Made by a program: the position numbers and the translations under genes. A stretch of 34,002 bases of DNA from Neoconidiobolus thromboides FSU 785. Its lineage: Eukaryota; Entomophthoromycota; Entomophthoromycetes; Entomophthorales; Neoconidiobolaceae. Below, one piece after another: positions 30,498 through 34,002 of this stretch. The DNA lies in assembly GCA_025603075.1 (NCBI GenBank), contig MU626464.1:1-34002 (forward strand). Reading direction: 5' to 3'. Each line of letters opens with the position of its first letter. Position 1 is the stretch's first letter. The notes under the pieces were generated by a model, which saw nothing but the letters and a program-made list of their open reading frames with translations, was not told where the DNA came from and did not search any database.

Positions 30498-31326
30498 CAT
30501 TTTGCAACTTCAAATTAAAATTATAAACTAAATTTTTGATTTGGACTTATCAAGGTTTTAAATTTGGCCCATACACTTTCTAAAAACGTTGGCAAATACT
30601 GAATTTAAAACAGATTTGTCTATTAGAAGCAAATATTATAACAAAATAGAAGAAATACTATTTGTATAAGCACCTTATGAAGTTTTAAGTATAAAAAAAT
30701 AAAAAAACAGTCAAGTACTATTACTTTACAAAATCTAAATAAGTAACATTTTTAATTTGTTATTTTTTTGTCTTAAATTTCTTTTAAATTTCTTTATCAA
30801 TAAAGTAATCGATTATCACTTGATTTTATGATGATACTTCAGCTGAATTTATAACTAAACTACCCTTTAAATAAATGAATATAATGAGTGGTCATATTTT
30901 GTGTTTTAAACATAATTTAAATTCATGTTGTTTTTTGCAATAATAAATAACTATAGTAAAATTGATTTTAAATATCAAATTTTAGTTTTATTAAACAAAT
31001 AAACTTCCCAACAATGATAAGCTATTATTGCCTTTACAAGTATCTAAGCTGTAATTTATTATAAAATGTAAGAAAAATAATTTCATAAAATACAATAATC
31101 AAGACAAAAGATACATCACATTACATTAGTATAATTTTTTTCATAGAACAATGATATAAAAAAAGCGGGTTGTTAGAAAACTAACAATATAATTAGACTA
31201 CTAATTCTAAGTAGATAATACGCTATAATAATACAGATAAAATCACATGTAAATATAAATCCTAGTCACTACTATTGCTGTTTAACTTGCATCATCATAA
31301 TAGCGAATTTGAGTTAATAGGAGCAC

Positions 31327-31335
31327 TATATAAAA
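31327..31335 (+). promoter_or_regulatory. TATA box of the M28 aminopeptidase gene
   Basis: TATATAAAA lies 55 bp before the ATG, with an A-rich leader (AACAACAAAAATAATT...) between them. Confidence 0.6.
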
Positions 31336-31381
31336 GACTTTATTTATAACAACAAAAATAATTAAAAGTAAAACAAATAAA

Positions 31382-32473
31382 ATGAAATCGATTCAACTTG
31401 TATTAGCTTCCCTATTTACCTTTACCTTGGCTGAAACTACTGCCAGTAATGGAGGTAAAAGATTAATTCAATTGAGTGAAAATGAGCCTGCTTTATTAAT
31501 GACAGATGAAGAAGTATTAACTAAACTCATCCAAAAAAAGAAACATTTCATGGATATCACTGACTTCAAAGATTCTAGAGCTAGTCCATGGACTCCAATT
31601 AATAAAGCTCTACCTACCACTTTTAAATATCAAACCTTTATAAAGCCTCTCTATAATAATATCAATATTGATAGAATGAAATCATTTTTAACCTCCTATT
31701 CCAACTTCAATAACAGGTATTACAGAGTACAATCCGGTGCTGATGCTTCTAATTGGTTATTGAGTCAAATTAAAGAGTCTATCACTTCTACCGGTTATAC
31801 TGGTCCAATTACTGTTGAAAACTTTAGTCACTCTTTTCTTCAAAAATCTATCATTGTACGTATCACTGGTAGTGACGCCACCCTAAAGAATGAAATCGTA
31901 GTTGTCGGTGCTCACCTTGATTCTATTAATCAATCAAATCCAACTAGTGGTAGGGCCCCTGGCGCTGATGATGATGGTTCTGGTACCACCCTTAATGTGG
32001 AATCCTTAAGAGTGTTATTGGCTGCTAACTTCCGACCAAAACGTACAGTAGAGTTTCACTTCTATGCTGGTGAAGAAGGAGGTTTATTAGGCTCTCAAGG
32101 GATAGCTCAATCGTATTCTAGTCAAAAGAAGAACGTAATCGCCATGACCCAATTTGATATGGTGGGTTATCTCTCCGCACAAAAACAAATTGCATTTGTA
32201 ACGGATTACACCAATGCTGAATTAACCAATCTTTTAAGAAAAGCAGTAACTGAATACTGCTCCTATACCTCTACCAATACACAGTGTGGCTACGCATGCT
32301 CCGATCATGCTTCTTGGAATAAGTATGGGTTCAAATCTGCTTTCCCATTCGAAGATGAAGAAAGTCCATATATTCATACCACTCAAGATACCTTAGCTAC
32401 TGTTAATTTTAACCACATCAAGGAGTTTGTTAAACTTGCTATTGCTTTTTTGGTTGAAGTAGCTGAAAAATAA
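31382..32473 (+). CDS. Secreted M28 leucine aminopeptidase-type metallopeptidase
   Basis: A 363-aa extracellular dizinc aminopeptidase that removes N-terminal residues from peptides. Residues 1-17 form a signal peptide, followed by a propeptide to about residue 75. The M28 catalytic domain shows all expected ligands: His178 in GAHLDS, Asp in GADDDGSG (194-201), the catalytic Glu231 and ligand Glu232 in YAGEEGGLLGS, Asp259 in QFDMVGY, and His332 in YIHTTQDT. Cysteines in QCGYACSDHASW (302, 306) match the disulphide of the Aeromonas-type aminopeptidase. Length fits fungal secreted Lap enzymes. It is intronless, and its codon use is richer in C-ending codons than its surroundings, suggesting good expression. 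With the lipase and nucleotidase it fits external digestion. Confidence 0.94.
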   Translation: MKSIQLVLASLFTFTLAETTASNGGKRLIQLSENEPALLMTDEEVLTKLIQKKKHFMDITDFKDSRASPWTPINKALPTTFKYQTFIKPLYNNINIDRMKSFLTSYSNFNNRYYRVQSGADASNWLLSQIKESITSTGYTGPITVENFSHSFLQKSIIVRITGSDATLKNEIVVVGAHLDSINQSNPTSGRAPGADDDGSGTTLNVESLRVLLAANFRPKRTVEFHFYAGEEGGLLGSQGIAQSYSSQKKNVIAMTQFDMVGYLSAQKQIAFVTDYTNAELTNLLRKAVTEYCSYTSTNTQCGYACSDHASWNKYGFKSAFPFEDEESPYIHTTQDTLATVNFNHIKEFVKLAIAFLVEVAEK

Positions 32474-33441
32474 AAATTGTGAATAGTTAATATTTATGTT
32501 TTTTTATAATTCTAATTGTGACGATAGATATCATAAGAATTATTTATAATGCTTTTACTCTGCTAAAATTATTGAGGGACAATCTTTTCTAAAAATAATC
32601 ATCAAAAAACATCCTTTTATTATAAAACCTGCAAGCATTTAGTAATATAAATTATTGATATAAATATTTGTTAAAATAATAATAAAGTTAATCTTTGTAT
32701 TAGAGTATTTATCAATATCTTCTAAATTTGAATTAATTTGATCTACAGTCATATTATGACAACAATATATTTTAGTTAAGTCTTTGTATATTATATTAAG
32801 CAGCATTCATATATTGAGATATTTTACTAATAATAAAAATCTGAGGGCTTATTTCTTAAGGTATACTTTATTAAGATTAAAGACAAGTAAACAATCACTC
32901 ATATTTAGATATTTTATCTGGAAATCCTATCCCATATTATTGAATTCTATAACTTAAGGTAGAAAGCAACTAATAATCATTTAAATGATACCAGCTTTAA
33001 TCTAAAGTGCTATCTTTATAATATTCATAAAAAATATATCAACAGAATAAAATGCGATTGATTATTTTGATTTTTTTTTAAATTTTAAATTTGGATCATC
33101 TTGATTGATTTGACAGAAAAATATTGACTCCATTTATTATTGTAATAAATTGAAGAACAGTAATTTAAGCAAAAAAAATAGAGTTTTGGGGAAATTAAGC
33201 AATCTTTTAATCCAATCATTTTGAAACAAATGAAATGACTAAGTTTTATTCCTTGTAATGAGAAAACCACAGTAAGCTGAGTAAAGCTGATCTGAGCTTG
33301 ATTGGCTGGATCATAGGATTTTTGTGCCAACCCTTCATTTTTGTCACACTACGCTTTGCACAGCAACTAAACTAACTAAAAATCATCATCTTTTTTAATT
33401 TCCCATAATACTTTAGGATTAAAAGCAATCCTTGAAATAAC
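32474..33441. other. Intergenic between the M28 gene and EFL
   Basis: No gene accepted. A minus-strand open frame at 33330-33085 starts MAQKSYDPANQAQISFTQLT in a GC-richer patch, then becomes low-complexity. It lies just upstream of the EFL promoter and may be chance. Confidence 0.45.
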
Positions 33442-33448
33442 TATAAAT
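33442..33448 (+). promoter_or_regulatory. TATA-like box of the EFL gene
   Basis: TATAAAT lies about 61 bp before the ATG. It is followed by a pyrimidine-rich leader (CCCCCTGATTTATCTTTTAT...), common before highly expressed fungal genes. Confidence 0.45.
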
Positions 33449-33502
33449 TCCCCCTGATTTATCTTTTATTCTTGTCTTTTACTTGTAAGAGTATTATATA
33501 AA

Positions 33503-34002
33503 ATGTCTGCTACTGACGGTAAACAACATTTATCCATTGTTATCTGTGGTCACGTCGATTCCGGTAAGTCTACCACTACCGGTCGTCTTCTTTTCGAATT
33601 AGGTGGTATTCCAGAGCGTGAAATGGAAAAATTAAAGCAAGAAGCTGAACGTCTCGGTAAATCTTCCTTCGCTTTTGCTTTCTTCATGGATCGTCAAAAG
33701 GAAGAACGTGAACGTGGTGTCACCATTTCCTGCACCACCAAAGAGTTTTTCACTGATAACTGGCATTATACCATTATCGATGCTCCAGGCCATCGTGATT
33801 TCATCAAAAACATGATTTCTGGTGCCGCTCAAGCTGATGTTGCTCTTCTTATGGTCCCAGCTGATGGTAATTTCACCACTGCTATCCAAAAGGGTGACCA
33901 CAAAGCCGGAGATATCCAAGGTCAAACTAGACAACATGCCCGTTTACTCAATCTTCTCGGTGTTAAACAACTTATTGTTGGTATTAACAAGATGGATTCA
34001 GA
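33503..34002 (+). CDS. EFL: EFL: elongation factor-like GTPase, 5' part, cut by window edge
   Basis: The first 166 codons of a translation GTPase that brings aminoacyl-tRNA to the ribosome. The GTP motifs are present: P-loop GHVDSGKS (16-23), DAPGH (G3, about 94-98) and NKMD at the window end (G4). EFL-type signatures distinguish it from EF-1alpha: [48 protein letters not shown], and [20 protein letters not shown]. Codons are strongly biased to C-ending forms (ACC, TTC, CGT, GGT), unlike the surrounding AT-rich DNA, as expected for a very abundant protein. There is no intron in the visible part. The family is patchily distributed and includes some early-diverging fungi. Confidence 0.92.
   Translation, partial: MSATDGKQHLSIVICGHVDSGKSTTTGRLLFELGGIPEREMEKLKQEAERLGKSSFAFAFFMDRQKEERERGVTISCTTKEFFTDNWHYTIIDAPGHRDFIKNMISGAAQADVALLMVPADGNFTTAIQKGDHKAGDIQGQTRQHARLLNLLGVKQLIVGINKMDS

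Larger units (their letters stand above)
27507..31326. other. Gene desert with repeats, about 3.8 kb
   Basis: No gene recognised on either strand. It contains a nested repeat and hairpin (28029-28139), a long inverted repeat (28351-28508), four MITE-like copies (28636-28733, 29022-29117, 30239-30341, 30409-30497) and a threefold short repeat (29864-29962). Confidence 0.6.

Noticed and set aside
31170-31187. TTGTTAG-AAAA-CTAACAA hairpin
   Set aside because: A 7-bp stem is common by chance in AT-rich DNA, and no transcript ends there.
33085-33330. 81-aa minus-strand open frame upstream of EFL
   Set aside because: The first 25 residues look coding-like, but the rest is low-complexity and no family is recognised.
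33632-33937. 101-aa minus-strand open frame
   Set aside because: It is antisense to the conserved EFL coding sequence.

Overview
The window looks like nuclear DNA of an early-diverging fungus. It is strongly AT-rich. Spliceosomal introns are short (45-65 nt) with GTAAGT-like donors and CAG/TAG acceptors. The protein set is fungal: a secreted class 3 lipase, an M28 aminopeptidase, a secreted 5'-nucleotidase with a Ser/Thr-rich tail and a CsbD-like fragment. The right edge carries EFL, the EF-1alpha-like GTPase that replaces canonical EF-1alpha in scattered lineages including some chytrid and zygomycete fungi. An Entomophthoromycotina (Conidiobolus-like) source fits best, but this is inference.

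Layout. 1-804 (minus): secreted lipase, cut by the window edge and carrying an in-frame TGA at a conserved cysteine position. 805-20900: a gene-poor, repeat-bearing stretch whose only convincing intact genes are four paralogues (5654-6367 +, 10171-11007 -, 16627-17355 +, 19708-20352 +). They encode small proteins with the two-part CENP-B/pogo-type DNA-binding region, no DDE transposase domain, and a Ser/Pro/Asn/aromatic-rich tail. Each has a TATA-like box 45-76 bp upstream. 20419-20884: a broken CsbD-like gene lying exactly between two copies of a short repeat. 21057-23297 (minus): secreted 5'-nucleotidase. 24025-24106 (minus): tRNA-Leu(AAG). 24310-26751: a compact housekeeping block with three intron-containing genes: an unrecognised 111-aa coiled-coil protein, a G-patch protein, and convergently the ER SNARE Use1. 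27507-31326: another gene desert with repeats. 31382-32473 (+): secreted M28 aminopeptidase. 33503-34002 (+): 5' part of EFL.

A family of about 90-110 bp terminal-inverted-repeat elements (consensus ends GGGGATGT...ACATCCCC) occurs at least ten times in both orientations. Most copies lie between TA dinucleotides, as expected of MITEs moved by a Tc1/mariner/pogo-type transposase. A related subfamily has two further copies. TA-flanked MITEs next to several transposase-less pogo/CENP-B-type DNA-binding proteins are the most interesting pattern here. The proteins may be domesticated regulators or silencers of such elements, but the sequence alone does not prove it.

The secreted hydrolases (lipase, nucleotidase, aminopeptidase) suit a saprotroph or insect-associated fungus that feeds by external digestion. 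They are not an operon and are separated by unrelated genes.
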